DNA of 64,000 nucleotides from the NCBI GenBank assembly GCA_037954235.1, contig JBBMOA010000017.1:1302501-1366500 (forward strand), given 5' to 3'. Under the pieces are notes generated by a model. It was not told where the DNA came from, did no database searches, and saw nothing but the letters and a program-made list of their open reading frames with translations. Positions 48,101 through 56,989 of the stretch are shown one piece after another (position 1 is the stretch's first letter; every line of letters begins with the position of its first letter). A program made the position numbers and the translations under genes. This DNA comes from Aulostomus chinensis (Eukaryota; Chordata; Actinopteri; Syngnathiformes; Aulostomidae).

Positions 48101-49558
48101 ACGGGGCGTTTGAGTGGCTTCATGTCTCGGAGCTCTTGGTGGCTGGTGACGGCAAAGAGATCATTGCATTGCTCAGACTTGACACAGAAGACCGGAGGCT
48201 GTGAGAAGTCAGATCGCCTCACCGCCAAGTCAAGGCCTCGCCTCAGTGTCTCTCCTCAGTCTGCTCACCGTTAGACGCTTCAGGCTTGAAAGCTTTGACA
48301 AACTCTCCATGTCAGGATTTTAGTTTAAAAAACAACAGCAAATCTTGTCACTAAACTCTGAACATGAAAAGACGGAGCAGCACGTTGCGTTTTGGCCCCC
48401 TCTCGTCCTGGGGAGTTCTTCAGTCTTGTTTGATGGGTAATTTGAGACTGACATCCATTCTTTGACTTCCTGCTCAGCTGCAGTAGTTTGATGGTGGAAA
48501 GTATGAGGGTGTCATGTCAGTCTCAGAGGGAGAGAGGAAGCTTCTATTGGTTCTTTTCCTTCTTCTTCCAGAAGACAACCAAAAGAAAGAGAAGAGCAGA
48601 CGAGGAAGGAGGGCAGGAGGAAACCGATGGAAGTCCGAACAAGCAAAAGAGAGTAACGAAGAAAAAAAAAGGTGAGTTTTCTCTTCTCTGCTCAGACGTG
48701 GAGACGTTGGGAAAATGTTGAAATGAAATGAAATCTGTTGTCCACTGCTGCCCAAAGAGCAGAAGAAGAGACTCTGAGCGCTGTAGACGTCGCGTGAGAA
48801 ACCCCAGACATTTATCACCTACAGTGATGGTGCCGTCTCTACAAACATGGCCATTTTTAAAAATGAAGGAGCACAATGTCAGTTATATTCTACGACGTGC
48901 GACAGGCTGGTTTTGGCAAGCAACCCGTAACTGAAGAAGCCTGTTAAAAGTGTAGTTTTCTTTTCAATTCCACATCTGTTGTAAAAACACAAGTCTCAGC
49001 AAATGGACAGGAACGGCTAGCAGCAGCAAAACTGTCTTGGTTGTCCAGCTCATGATCCACAAACACTGGATGCTCAAACGGACCAGAAGTGCATGGAGTT
49101 GAACTTGCTCAGTCCTGCAGAACTGGAGGTGCAGGGCGAGAGCACTTGGACTCATCTGGATGGCGACTTGGAGAAATCTGAAATGGAGGTTTGGGATGGT
49201 TGTGCTGCTGCTCGTCGTCAGTCTCCAGCTTCAGGCTGAATTTAGCTACAACATCTGGTGGTGAGACTTTGAAAGGAAAATAACACTTTCTGGCTGAAGT
49301 TGGACTTTAAGACGACAATGTGTAAGGGCATGATGGTGTCCGCTCCACAGGAGGTACGGTCCACACTTGTCCTCCGGTATTACTCTGTTCTTCCCTACAG
49401 AAGTTGTAAAGAAGAGTCCTAAAAAGAGCCCCAGATCCAGGAAGGTTCCCAGAACTGGAGAACAGGGTGGCAGATCCAGACTGGTAGAGATGGCTGTGCA
49501 GACCTCCCCAGGCCTGGCCCAGAGGTCCCCAGTCCAACCCAAGAGGAGACGCACCTGA
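36017..49558 (+). CDS. vrk1: vrk1, vaccinia-related kinase 1 (complete, 12 coding exons)
   Basis: VRK1 is a nuclear serine/threonine kinase of the CK1-like group that phosphorylates BAF, histone H3 and p53. Twelve exons join without frame breaks to 1311 nt (436 residues plus stop). The glycine loop GQGGFG is at 42-47, the ATP-binding lysine is K69 in YVIKV, the catalytic loop HADIKASN is at 173-180 (D175, K177), the DYG metal motif is at 195-197, and the VRK signature CHDGTIEFTSIDAH follows. The C-terminal tail (about 352-436) is rich in Lys/Arg, consistent with a nuclear signal; there is no membrane anchor, which separates it from VRK2. The catalytic motifs exclude the pseudokinase VRK3. It is longer than human VRK1 (396) mainly in the tail. 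The start ATG directly follows a TTTCAG acceptor, as in the human gene, where exon 1 is non-coding. Confidence 0.97.
36341..36396 (+). CDS. vrk1: vrk1 coding exon 2
   Basis: The acceptor is AACTTTCCAG and the donor GTGAGC. It encodes residues 52-70, ending YVIKV with the nucleotide-binding lysine K69. Confidence 0.95.
36397..38562. other. vrk1 intron 2
   Basis: It contains a MITE-like element (36567-37059), a 12-bp CACGCTGGCCCT repeat in about four and a half copies (38023-38074) and otherwise unique sequence with no credible exon. Confidence 0.75.
36567..37059. mobile_element. non-autonomous DNA transposon (MITE-like)
   Basis: The left end CCCCTTTCACACTGAACAAC and the inverted right end (reverse complement CCCCTTTCACACCAATAACG) are near-identical terminal inverted repeats, both continuing into GCG. 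The 490-bp interior has no transposase. A target-site duplication was not obvious, so the superfamily is undecided. Confidence 0.75.
38563..38632 (+). CDS. vrk1: vrk1 coding exon 3
   Basis: The acceptor is GTCTCTCAATAG and the donor GTAAGC. It encodes residues 71-93 (EPSENGPLFSELKFYMRAAK then PDM) plus the first base of Ile94. It corresponds to the helix C region. A C run and a CA repeat follow 10 bp after the donor. Confidence 0.95.
38700..38960. promoter_or_regulatory. candidate intronic non-coding element (vrk1 intron 3)
   Basis: This is AT-rich complex sequence with CTAATTAAAAAAGAC near 38770 and CCTGACAATTAACTGTTATA near 38898, separated by the G run at 38820. The texture is enhancer-like. 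It was not tested for conservation. Confidence 0.3.
39180..39267 (+). CDS. vrk1: vrk1 coding exon 4
   Basis: The acceptor is CTCTTCCTGCAG and the donor GTGAGA. It encodes Ile94 to Arg123, including IQSWMKSHKLKQLGVPRYWG and SGLHERGGQR, aligned with the human IQKWIRTRKLKYLGVPKYWG. Confidence 0.96.
39268..41720. other. vrk1 intron 4
   Basis: This is unique sequence with no exon. A stretch at about 40870-40995 resembles 56750-56880 and is described separately. Short TTAGC-rich stretches occur near 40650. Confidence 0.65.
40870..40995 (-). repeat. dispersed repeat copy A (partner at 56750)
   Basis: The minus-strand sequence can be read DILLSQTMEDKLMVADMF. A related segment near 56750-56880 reads DILLSQTTAKELMAAG. 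The shared nucleotide core is GTCGTCTGACTCAGCAGGAT, with small changes. It is probably an old interspersed repeat of unknown class. Confidence 0.45.
41721..41829 (+). CDS. vrk1: vrk1 coding exon 5
   Basis: The acceptor is TGTCTCCCAG. It encodes residues 124-159 (YRFMVMDRLGTDLQRKFEEC ... VLQLGLRM). The frame requires a donor at 41830 reading GTTGGT, a poor match to consensus. The better-looking GTATTT four bases on would shift the frame. Confidence 0.93.
41830..42990. other. vrk1 intron 5
   Basis: This is unique sequence. No exon, RNA gene or large repeat was recognised. Confidence 0.65.
42991..43083 (+). CDS. vrk1: vrk1 coding exon 6 (catalytic loop)
   Basis: The acceptor is TGTCCTCCTGTAG and the donor GTCAGC. 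It encodes residues 160-190, LDILEYIHDHEYVHADIKAS then NLILSYSDPNQ. The catalytic Asp175 and Lys177 are present. Mammalian VRK1 and VRK2 have Gly where this protein has Ala174. Confidence 0.96.
43364..43496 (+). CDS. vrk1: vrk1 coding exon 7 (DYG and activation segment)
   Basis: The acceptor is GAACTGCAG and the donor GTAACT. It encodes residues 191-234, starting VYLVDYGLAYRYAPDG, with metal-binding D195, and ending CHDGTIEFTSIDAHRGA. The DPKRCHDGTIEFTS stretch is diagnostic of the VRK family. Confidence 0.97.
43753..43873 (+). CDS. vrk1: vrk1 coding exon 8
   Basis: The acceptor is GTGTGGCTCCAG and the donor GTAAGA. It completes Ala235 and encodes 236-274, including RRSDLETLCYCMVQWLCGRL and PWEDKLQDPLYVRDSKT, the kinase C-lobe. 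Confidence 0.96.
43977..44035 (+). CDS. vrk1: vrk1 coding exon 9
   Basis: The acceptor is CACACACAG and the donor GTAAGA. It completes Arg275 and encodes 276-294 (SQENISEFMSKCFSSQDKP), matching human RENIASLMDKCFPEKNKP. Confidence 0.95.
45050..45707. repeat. 38-bp GTTACTGTGGGTG minisatellite
   Basis: About 17 copies occur of a 38-bp unit (TTACTGTGGGTGTGTGTTAC then TATGGGTGGGTGTGGGTG), highly homogeneous in the middle. The three long plus-strand frames (236-285 codons of Val/Gly/Cys/Trp/Leu) are artefacts of the array. Confidence 0.97.
45708..45780. repeat. 25-bp inverted repeat capping the minisatellite
   Basis: GACATGCAGTCAC followed by (AC)6 at 45708-45732 is perfectly inverted at 45756-45780, separated by 23 nt. 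It forms a strong potential hairpin at the right end of the 38-bp array. Confidence 0.9.
46074..46243 (+). CDS. vrk1: vrk1 coding exon 10
   Basis: The acceptor is CTTGTGTTGTAG and the donor GTGGGT. It completes Asp295 and encodes 296-351 (EIQKFMEEVKVLGYQDQPPY ... DDGQLDFTVVNG). It matches the last conserved helices of VRK1. Confidence 0.95.
46244..48571. other. vrk1 intron 10
   Basis: This is mostly unique sequence. The stretch 47680-47960 looks regulatory and is listed separately. No exon was recognised. Confidence 0.65.
47680..47960. promoter_or_regulatory. candidate intronic non-coding element
   Basis: It contains GGTTATTGTATGTAATTACC, CATGATGATTATGAGG and CAATTGTCAAAATGG in unique sequence. 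The call is by composition only. Confidence 0.25.
48572..48671 (+). CDS. vrk1: vrk1 coding exon 11 (basic tail)
   Basis: The acceptor is CTTCTTCTTCCAG and the donor GTGAGT. It encodes residues 352-384, KTTKRKRRADEEGGQEETDG then SPNKQKRVTKKKK. It contains two basic clusters compatible with a bipartite nuclear localisation signal. Confidence 0.94.
49401..49558 (+). CDS. vrk1: vrk1 coding exon 12 (C-terminus, stop)
   Basis: The acceptor is GTTCTTCCCTACAG. It completes Glu385 and encodes 386-436: VVKKSPKKSPRSRKVPRTGE, then a less basic stretch, ending QPKRRRT before TGA (49556-49558). The SP-rich basic tail differs from the mammalian one but ends equally basic. Confidence 0.93.
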
Positions 49559-49901
49559 GCACCCCTGTTTTCGTCTCCACGTGTGTCCTCCGCAACATGA
49601 AGCCAATTAAACACACTTGATGCAAACTGCTGTTAATTCCTGTTGGCGGCGAGTATGACTCTGGTAGCACGCGCAAAAACGCTCGATTCAAAGCGTGACG
49701 CAAGAAGAAAGTTGGCTTTGTATTGTGTGGCCACGGCTTCAGTTTTATGATTTCCTGTGATGCACTGGAGGGCGGTCGATCGTATCTTGTGAGTTTGTAA
49801 CCAGATTATCGTAGTGAAGAAGATATGCCGTTCTCTCATTTATAAGATGCTTTTATTCCTGCCATAGTTGAAGATATTGAAGTAAATGTATGTTGAATAA
49901 A
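49559..49901 (+). other. vrk1: vrk1 3' UTR and poly(A) signal
   Basis: An AATAAA hexamer at 49896-49901 follows the stop by about 340 bp and is the first clear polyadenylation signal. The cleavage site would be 10-30 bp beyond. Confidence 0.7.
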
Positions 49902-49919
49902 GAAAGGACCTGAATCATT

Positions 49920-50439
49920 GGTGTAAATTTGCCTACCATGACTGTAGTCCCGCAGTTTATGTAGCATTCACAAGCTGATGTGGGTCCAGTCTGAGGCATC
50001 AACTGCTGGCTCAGAGGTTCACCTCAGGCTCTGCTGCTCTGAGATGAACCTTTGTCCCGGAGCGTCATGTTTTTCCTGTGTTGTCGTATCAACGCGCCGC
50101 TGATGTGAGCCGGGCTGGGTCCTGGTTCGCTCTCTGACGCAACTCCTGGTCCTGCTGATGAACCTTGTGTTTTTGATGGCGGCTCCATGAGTGTGCAGGA
50201 CAAAGCTGCTGTCAGGTCAGTTTTATTAGTGTGTCACCAAACCCCAACCAAAGTCCTGTCCTGACTCTGTCCAAGTAGAGCAGGTCCAGCACCTCCCTCC
50301 TTCAATGAACCTCCACCCAACAATTCTCCATCAGCAGCACATCCTGCAACAGCAGCCACCAGAACCTTCCTTTACCAGGCAGGAAGGTGGAGCAGATCCA
50401 GGATCAGTGGGGACGGAGAGAGAGCAGGAGAGCAGGACA
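49920..50439. other. intergenic sequence after vrk1
   Basis: This is unique sequence with no recognisable gene. Its right part may be the tail region of the minus-strand LINE described next. Confidence 0.5.
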
Positions 50440-51345
50440 GAGACAAAGACAGAGAATGGAGGAGGACAGGGAGACAGAAGGAAAGAGAGGGACAGAGATA
50501 AAGAGAGAAAGGAGGAGAGACTGATGGACAGACAAAGACAGAATGGAGGAAGACAGAGAGACAGAAGGAAAGGGAGAGAAAGGAGGAGAGACTGATGGAC
50601 AGAGACAAAGACAGAATGGAGGAAGACAGAGAGACAGAAGGAAAGGGAGAGAAAGGAGGAGAGACTGATGGACAGAGACAGAGAATGGAGGAAGACAGAG
50701 AGACAGAAGGAAAGAGGGACAGAGATAAAGAGAGAAAGGAGGAGAGACTGATAGACAGACAAAGACAGAAGGAAGGAGAGGGACAGAGATAAAAGGAGAG
50801 ACTGATGGACTGGGACAGAGAATGGAGGAAGACAGAGAAGGAAAGAGACAGATAAAGGAGGAGAGACTGATGGACTGGGACAAAGAGAATGGAGGAAGAC
50901 AGACAGAAGGAAAGAGGGACAGAGATAAAGAGAGAGAAAGGAGGAGAGACTGATAGACAGAGACAAAGACAGAATGGAGGAGGACAGAAGGAAAGAGGGA
51001 CAGAGATAAAAGGAGAGACTGATGGACTGGGACAGAGAATGGAGGAAGACAGAAGGAAAGAGACAGATAAAGGAGGAGAGACTGATGGACTGGGACAAAG
51101 ACTGAATGGAGGAAGACAGAGAGAAAGAAGGAAAGGGACAGAGATAAAGAGAGAGACTGATGGACAGAGACAGACAGAATGGAGGAAGACAGAGAGACGG
51201 AAAGAGAGGGACAGAGAGAAAGGAGGAGAGACTGATGGACAGAGACAAAGACAGAATGGAGGAAGACAGAGACAGAAGGAGAGAGGTACAGAGATAAAGA
51301 GGGAGAGAAAGGAGGAGAGACTGATGGACAGACAGGGATGTGAGC
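50440..51345 (-). repeat. purine-rich minisatellite, 65-90-bp units
   Basis: About a dozen copies occur of a unit marked by GGAGGAGAGACTGATGGACA and AATGGAGGAAGACAGAGAGA, purine-rich on the plus strand. Position and orientation suggest an expanded pyrimidine-rich 3' untranslated part of the LINE fragment at 51490-52110. The long Ser/Leu/Pro frames on the minus strand are artefacts. Confidence 0.9.
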
Positions 51346-51489
51346 AGGTGGAGCTACAGGTGGCAGCTGGAGCCTCTTCAGGTCTGGAGCCTCCTCCAGC
51401 AGCACCAGGATCTGGGATGAGGGGAGAAGAAGAGGAGTTAGTAACACGTCTGAGGACAGGAGGAGGAGAGAGAAGCCCAGTGCATCATG

Positions 51490-52110
51490 GGAGATCCCAG
51501 CAGTCTGAGCCTATAGCAGCAGTCTAAGGGCCAGCCTAAGCAGTCCTGACTATAAGCCTGATCAACAAGGAGGTCTTAAGTCTGCTCTTAAACCTAGAGA
51601 GGGGGTCTGGGTCCTGGACTGAAACTGGCAGACGGTTCCACAGGAGGGGAGCCTGATAGCTGAAGGCTCTGGCTCCATTCTACTGTTAGAACTCTAGGAA
51701 CCAGCAGGAACCCTGCATCCTGGGAGCGAAGGGTTCTAGCTGGATCATAGGGGACTAGGAGCTCCGTCAGGGATGAAGGATCCTGACTGTTGAGGACTTT
51801 GATGGTAGAAGAAGAATTTTAAATTCTGTTCTGAATCTGACAGGGAGCCATGCAGAGAAGCAGTCCAGGAGAGACCTGGTCTGTGCTACCAGTTCTAGTC
51901 AACACGGGCAGCAGCGTTCTGGACCAGCTGGAGAGTCTTTAGGGACTTATTAGTCCAGCCTGGTAGGAGGGAGGTGCAGTAATCCAGCCTGGAAGTGACA
52001 AAAGCAGGGACTAGTTTTTCTGCATCTTCTTGAGCCAGGATGTGTCTGATCTTAGCGATGTTACGTAGATGGAAGAAGGCGTCCTGGAGGTTTGTTGAAT
52101 GTGGGAGTTA
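51490..52110 (-). mobile_element. L2/CR1-type LINE reverse-transcriptase C-terminus, degraded
   Basis: The minus-strand translation gives AFFHLRNIAKIRHILAQEDA, then FVTSRLDYCTSLLPG, then NKSLKTLQLVQNAAARVLTR across a break, then pieces equivalent to FRIEFKILLL..KVLN, LTELLVPY, TLRSQDAG and VPRV. These are the hallmark segments of the region following the RT domain of fish L2/CR1-like non-LTR retrotransposons. Stops and frameshifts are present. Only the 3' end of ORF2 remains. Confidence 0.82.
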
Positions 52111-52119
52111 AAACTGTCC

Positions 52120-53265
52120 ATTTCACCTGTCTTCCAGCGTGGGGAATGTCCCCAATGCGACCCCCCCGCCTTCATCATGAACTCAAAACAGTCCGCCCCT
52201 CCTCCCCCTCCCTTCAGAGGAAGCCATCTCCACTAATTTCAGTGTGTGAGGGCCCTCAGGGGCCCCTGTGGCGGCTGGTGGCTTACCATCGATTGTTGTA
52301 GCCTCTTCAGAAGTAAAGAGCCCCCCTGCCTGCCACTCCTCTTCACCCCCCCACTCAACCCCCTGACTTTGGGGCACCTCATCCTCAGTCCCACAGTAGG
52401 GGGCAGTAGCACATAATGATAGCAAATGGATGGAGGTGGGTGGGGGGCAGGGTCAGAGTGATGGGGGAGGGAAACAGAGAACATTTTAACAGCACCAGCA
52501 TCCTCTGTTTGCAGAGGGGAGCGCAATTTGAGTGCAGCCAGGCCTCCTCATGGAGCTGGGACGTGCTCTCCGCCGGCGGGCCTGCCAGGCACTCGTAAAC
52601 CATGTGTGAGCTGCGTCCGGCCTCCGATCAGCGAACCGTTGGAGCATGAAAGCCTCGCAGCAGTCGCCTAACCACCCTGGTCATGATACGGATGCCAACC
52701 CTCCCTGGGACTAAGCACCAATAACTCAATAACTGTTTCCCCGGCCAATGGGTCTCCTGTGTTTGTGACAATTGTCAGTATTTTGGTGGGGAGGAGAAAG
52801 AGGGGGCCTAAAGTGTTCCACCTCAAATCTAAGGTAGACCACAGTGAGGGAGGCTTCCAGGAGGAGGCAGGAGTCAAATGTCCAGGAAGGAGGAATCAAG
52901 CGGAATAAATCAGACAGGAGCTCAGCACTGTGGATGAGAATCAGAGGCTGATGCCGCTTCTGCTAGCTTTCTGTCAGTAATATAGAAATGCAGACTCAGC
53001 AGGTCCTCTCGATCAGAGCTGGCGAGTTCCTGTCCTAACGGCGCGGTGACGTAACGCACAAAGCAAGTTTATGTTGAAGTAGTACTCAAGTAGTTTTGTC
53101 TCCAATCACAAGGTCCATGAAGGACGTACATGTCTGATTCACTGGAGGACATTTGTAGGGTTTCTCTGCCACTTTGTTACGTCGTGATCCAGAGAAAGAG
53201 GAGCTGTGTTACAGCGCAGAGGAGGAAATGCTGTGTCTGACTGTGGCTCATGGATGGAGTGACAA
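52120..53265. other. intergenic sequence with candidate regulatory block
   Basis: No gene was recognised. The stretch 52600-52880 (CATGAAAGCCTCGCAGCAGT, CACCAATAACTCAATAACTG, GTGACAATTGTCAGTATTTT) is complex and may be a conserved element. Frames of up to 95 codons lack any family signature. Confidence 0.5.
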
Positions 53266-53267
53266 CA

Positions 53268-53538
53268 TCCGTCATCCATCCATCATCCATCCCTCCATCC
53301 GTCATCCCTCCATCCGTCATCCATCCATCCGTCCATCCGTCATCCATCCATCCGTCATCCATCCATCCGTCATCCATCATCCGTCCATCCATCCATCATC
53401 CGTCCATCCATCCATCCATCCGTCCATCCATCATCCGTCCATCCATCCGTCATCCATCATCCGTCCATCCATCCATCATCCGTCCATCCATCCGTCCATC
53501 CATCATCCGTCCATCCATCCATCCGTCCATCCATCCGT

Positions 53539-53574
<36 letters not shown>

Positions 53575-53751
53575 CCGTCATCCATCATCCGTCCATCCAT
53601 CCATCATCCGTCCATCCATCCGTCCATCCATCATCCGTCCATCCATCCATCCGTCCATCCATCCGTCCATCCATCCATCCGTCCATCCATCCATCCGTCA
53701 TCCATCCATCCATCATCCGTCCATCCATCCATCCATCCGTCCATCCATCCG

Positions 53752-53784
<33 letters not shown>

Positions 53785-54075
53785 CCGTCCATCCGTCCAT
53801 CCGTCGTCCATCCATCCGTCATCCATCCATCATCTGTCATCCCTCCATCCGTCATCCATCCATCCGTCATCCATCCATCATCCGTCCATCCATCCGTCCA
53901 TCCATCCGTCCATCCATCATCCGTCCATCCATCCATCCGTCCATCCATCCATCCATCCATCCATCCATCCATCCGTCATCCATCATCCGTCCATCCATCC
54001 ATCATCCGTCCATCCATCCGTCCATCCATCCGTCCATCCATCATCCGTCCATCCATCCATCCGTCCATCCATCCG

Positions 54076-54108
<33 letters not shown>

Positions 54109-54133
54109 CCGTCATCCATCCATCCATCCAACC
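53268..54133 (-). repeat. CATC/CGTC tetranucleotide array from a SINE tail
   Basis: About 865 bp of CATC, CGTC and ATCC units abut the 3' end of the minus-strand SINE at 54134. In SINE orientation the array is (GGAT/GATG)n, the family's normal 3' tail, here greatly expanded. The 405-codon Ser/Ile/His/Pro frame is an artefact. Confidence 0.92.
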
Positions 54134-54270
54134 CTGGATGGGTTACCAGTCCGTCTCAGGCCCGTCAGAAGCAATCAGGGGTTCAGTATCTTGCTCAAGG
54201 ACACTTGGACATGGTCACCAAGGGAAGTGGGGATCGAACCAGCGACCCTTCGGTCACTGGACAGTCAAGG
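54134..54270 (-). mobile_element. tRNA-derived SINE, minus orientation
   Basis: On the minus strand it has the pol III B box GGTTCGATCC (54231-54240), then CCCACTTCCC, CTTGAGCAAGATACTGAACC and a tail with ACTGGTAACCCATCCAGGG. It is the same family as the copy at 58660. Confidence 0.85.
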
Positions 54271-54463
54271 GTTACAACAGATTACTGTCATTTCCTTCGT
54301 GGTCAGAAACCAACTGATCCATTCTTCTCTTCTTCATTCTTCCTACATTCAGTGTCAACACTGGCAGTCAGGAGTCTGGTCATCAGTTTGAGACAAAGAT
54401 GTAGAAAAAGATCAGAACATCTTTCCTCACCAGTGTTTTGACAAAAAGAAAGTTGTCCGCCAC

Positions 54464-54510
54464 CGGCGTGGCGCAGAGGTAGAGTGGCCGTCTGTGAATA
54501 TGAGGCACCT
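54464..54510 (+). mobile_element. SINE head fragment (A box)
   Basis: GGCGTGGCGCAGAGGTAGAG includes the A box TGGCGCAGAGG (54469-54479). It resembles the head of the 58660 SINE (CAGAGGTAGAGGGGCCTC). No B box follows, so it is a truncated copy. Confidence 0.5.
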
Positions 54511-54722
54511 CATGACACAGGATGGGCTCGGAGATGACATCTATCAGGATGGGAGATTCTGGTCATGTCCCACATTGTCATGTCTGAGGTGGACAACACA
54601 TCGGAAACGTCCCGCCTGCCTCCTGTAATGTGACATGTCGCCGTCACACTTTAGGTGCCGGCTGCCGGCCGACATTTCGTTCTGAAATTCAGCAGCTGAT
54701 CAGGTGACCTCCTGCGGACTGC

Positions 54723-55183
54723 ATGGTGAACGATGTCGGTGAAGCCGGGACCTGGACTGATTCAGAAGGTAAGTGTGTGGCGCTTGAAGTTGCTGACGAC
54801 CCAGGAATGGATTCATATGCTCATTACTTTAGCAGAACACTGCCGTTCCTCAGGAGCTGGAGGAGACCGAAGCAGAGCTAAAAGCCCCCCCATGGCAGCA
54901 CTTCAACACTTCATTCCAGGCAATTTCTTTGGCTGTACACTGTATTACTACATCATTATATGTGCCTGAATACTTTTATTCTGTTAGAACACATAGAAGC
55001 GGTTCAGGGGTAACGAGTGTATTTTTCATTTTTTAATCTGAATCTTCTTTGTCTTGCAGTTGTGAATAACACACTGTGTCAGTGCCCCCCGTGTGGCAAC
55101 TCTCCATTCCTGCACTCCTCAATTGTCACAGTTTAAACAATGTATCTGCATTTCACCCTCCAACCTCGCCTGAAAAAAATAAA
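54723..55183 (+). other. candidate two-exon small transcript (40-codon ORF)
   Basis: ATG at 54723 opens MVNDVGEAGTWTDSE, followed by a strong donor GTAAGT at 54769. An acceptor TTCTTTGTCTTGCAG precedes 55060. Joining the two keeps the frame (123 nt) and reads VVNNTLCQCPPCGNSPFLHS and five more residues to TAA at 55134-55136. An AATAAA lies at 55178-55183. I recognise no family. It may be a lncRNA or a chance arrangement. Confidence 0.2.
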
Positions 55184-55199
55184 ACCAAGTCTTCCATCT

Positions 55200-55760
55200 A
55201 GAAAGTACAATAAAACTCTCCAACAGTAGCAATCATCCACACCGACTCCTCCTGGAACTCCTGGATGAAAAAGAATGAAAATTTCACTCGGTGCTGTAAT
55301 TTAGACCTCCTCCCTCCCTCCCTCCTTCTTTTTTTTGTCTAAAAACAAGCGCCCTCTCCCAAAAGACAAAAAAATATGATTCCAGGTGTGGGGGAGTGTG
55401 TTGGTGAAGTTACGGTACATTTGTCATTCTAGTTGTGTGTAAATATTTGAAAGCAGCGGGTTCCTGGCGGGGGGAGAAGCCAGCCAAAGCGGCGGCACTA
55501 AGACAGGCATCCTTATCGGTATTGTGTTCAGACTCTGGCGTGCTCCTGCTGTTTGTAATCTGCAGCCGCCGCTGTGAGCAAAACTGGACAGGCATTTATT
55601 GTCCCAGCAGGAGGACGCTTGACAAGAGAATGTTAAACACTCGCTACCTGCAATTTTCAAAAGGCGATAGCAGACATGATAAAATGTACACACACATTTA
55701 ATTTCATGGGTTTTTTTTCCAGCAGAGGGAGAAGCAGCAGTGAAATGGCAACTTAGGGGA
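55200..55760. promoter_or_regulatory. candidate conserved non-coding element
   Basis: This is unique sequence with an even base mix and motifs such as GGTGCTGTAATTTAGACC, GTAAATATTTGAAAGCAGC, TTTGTAATCTGCAG and CAGGCATTTATTGTCCC. No credible frame runs through it. It is the most enhancer-like stretch on this side of vrk1. Confidence 0.4.
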
Positions 55761-55800
55761 AAGAGTGAACAGTTTTTAAGTCCTGTTGTTGAGTCTGGTG

Positions 55801-55802
<2 letters not shown>

Positions 55803-55838
<36 letters not shown>
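55803..55838. repeat. TG microsatellite
   Basis: This is (TG)n of about 18 units, one of many in the window. Confidence 0.95.
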
Positions 55839-55839
<1 letters not shown>

Positions 55840-55859
55840 CTTGCTAATGGTGGTGTCTA

Positions 55860-56980
55860 AATTAATTGAGAGTGTGGTTCCAGACCTCTTCTACTCATAA
55901 AGAGTCATGTGACAACTTCTGTTGTGATGCAGTGTGGCGTTGTGCTGGAGACGGTTTCAGTCTCAGGGTGACAAACAGCAGCTTCCGTGTGATTGGCTGC
56001 TGGCTGCAGAGCCAACTTGCCCTTCAGCACACAGATACTGGGGGCTGAAAGCGGCCCCTGGCCTCACTGGATCCCCTGGACCCTCTGGATCCCGTGGACC
56101 CTCTGGATCCCCTGGATCCTCTGGACCCTCCCCCATGATACTGAAGTGTGTCGCTGCACCAGAACCAGGTTTTCCGTGTGGGCTGTGAGTGGGCCCCGTT
56201 TTACTCCAGACTCCAGTCTGGCAGCAGAACTGGCTCCATCCTGAAGAGTTACCCATCCTGCACCTGTCCAGGTGACGTTTCAATTTAATCATTTTCTTGT
56301 CAACCACATCAAAACCATTAAAGCTTTTGGTGTCAGTCCCAGAAACCAACATAAGAGCCCTCTCACCGTGAGGTCCATGCTGCTGCTCAGAGTGTCAGTG
56401 GTGGTTCTGATGGTCCAAACCCAACTGGTTCAACCTGATACACCAGACCAGAGCACCAAAATCAGCTCTGTTCTGTATGGAGGCTGAACCTGAGGGAAAG
56501 TCTAGTCAAGCCGAGTTCAGGCCGGACCTGGACTGCAGCGCTCACATCTCTGACATCATCTCATAGTTAACCATGTAAAGACTGAATCAAGTCTCTGCCT
56601 CAGCAGCCAACATCATGGTTCTGGCCCAGCCGAGGATGTCGGCCTCCAACTTCGGATCACTCGACCGTCGGCGCTAGGCAGCAGGACCGCCAAGCTTGAA
56701 CCCACGTCACTCAGCACCCTGAGATCTCCAGCTGGCTAGGATGACGTGTCAGCCGGACCAGCAGCCATCAGCTCTTTCGCCGTCGTCTGACTCAGCAGGA
56801 TGTCAGTGACATCAGCATCCAGCTCGCCAGCACCACCTTCAGCCCTGGAGCGTGAATTGCTCTGTTACCTCATTCAGGCATATGTGTCAACAACGGAGAG
56901 TTAGTGATCCACTGACATGGACAACAGACTGGACCCCTTTGTACTCTACAAAACTGCCAAATCCCACCCCCACCAGAGTA
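55860..56980. other. intergenic sequence
   Basis: It contains a short CCTGGACCCTCTGGATCC repeat (56059-56130) and the dispersed repeat partner at 56750-56880 (see 40870). Otherwise nothing was recognised. Confidence 0.5.
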
Positions 56981-56989
56981 CGAGACCTG

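Noticed and set aside
50331..51527. Ser/Leu/Pro-rich (305-347 codons) and Arg/Lys/Glu-rich frames
   Set aside because: They are translation of a purine-rich minisatellite. Only the adjacent LINE fragment has real coding ancestry.
53174..54391. 405- and 355-codon Ser-Ile-His-Pro frames
   Set aside because: They are read-through of the CATC/CGTC tetranucleotide array and the adjacent SINE.
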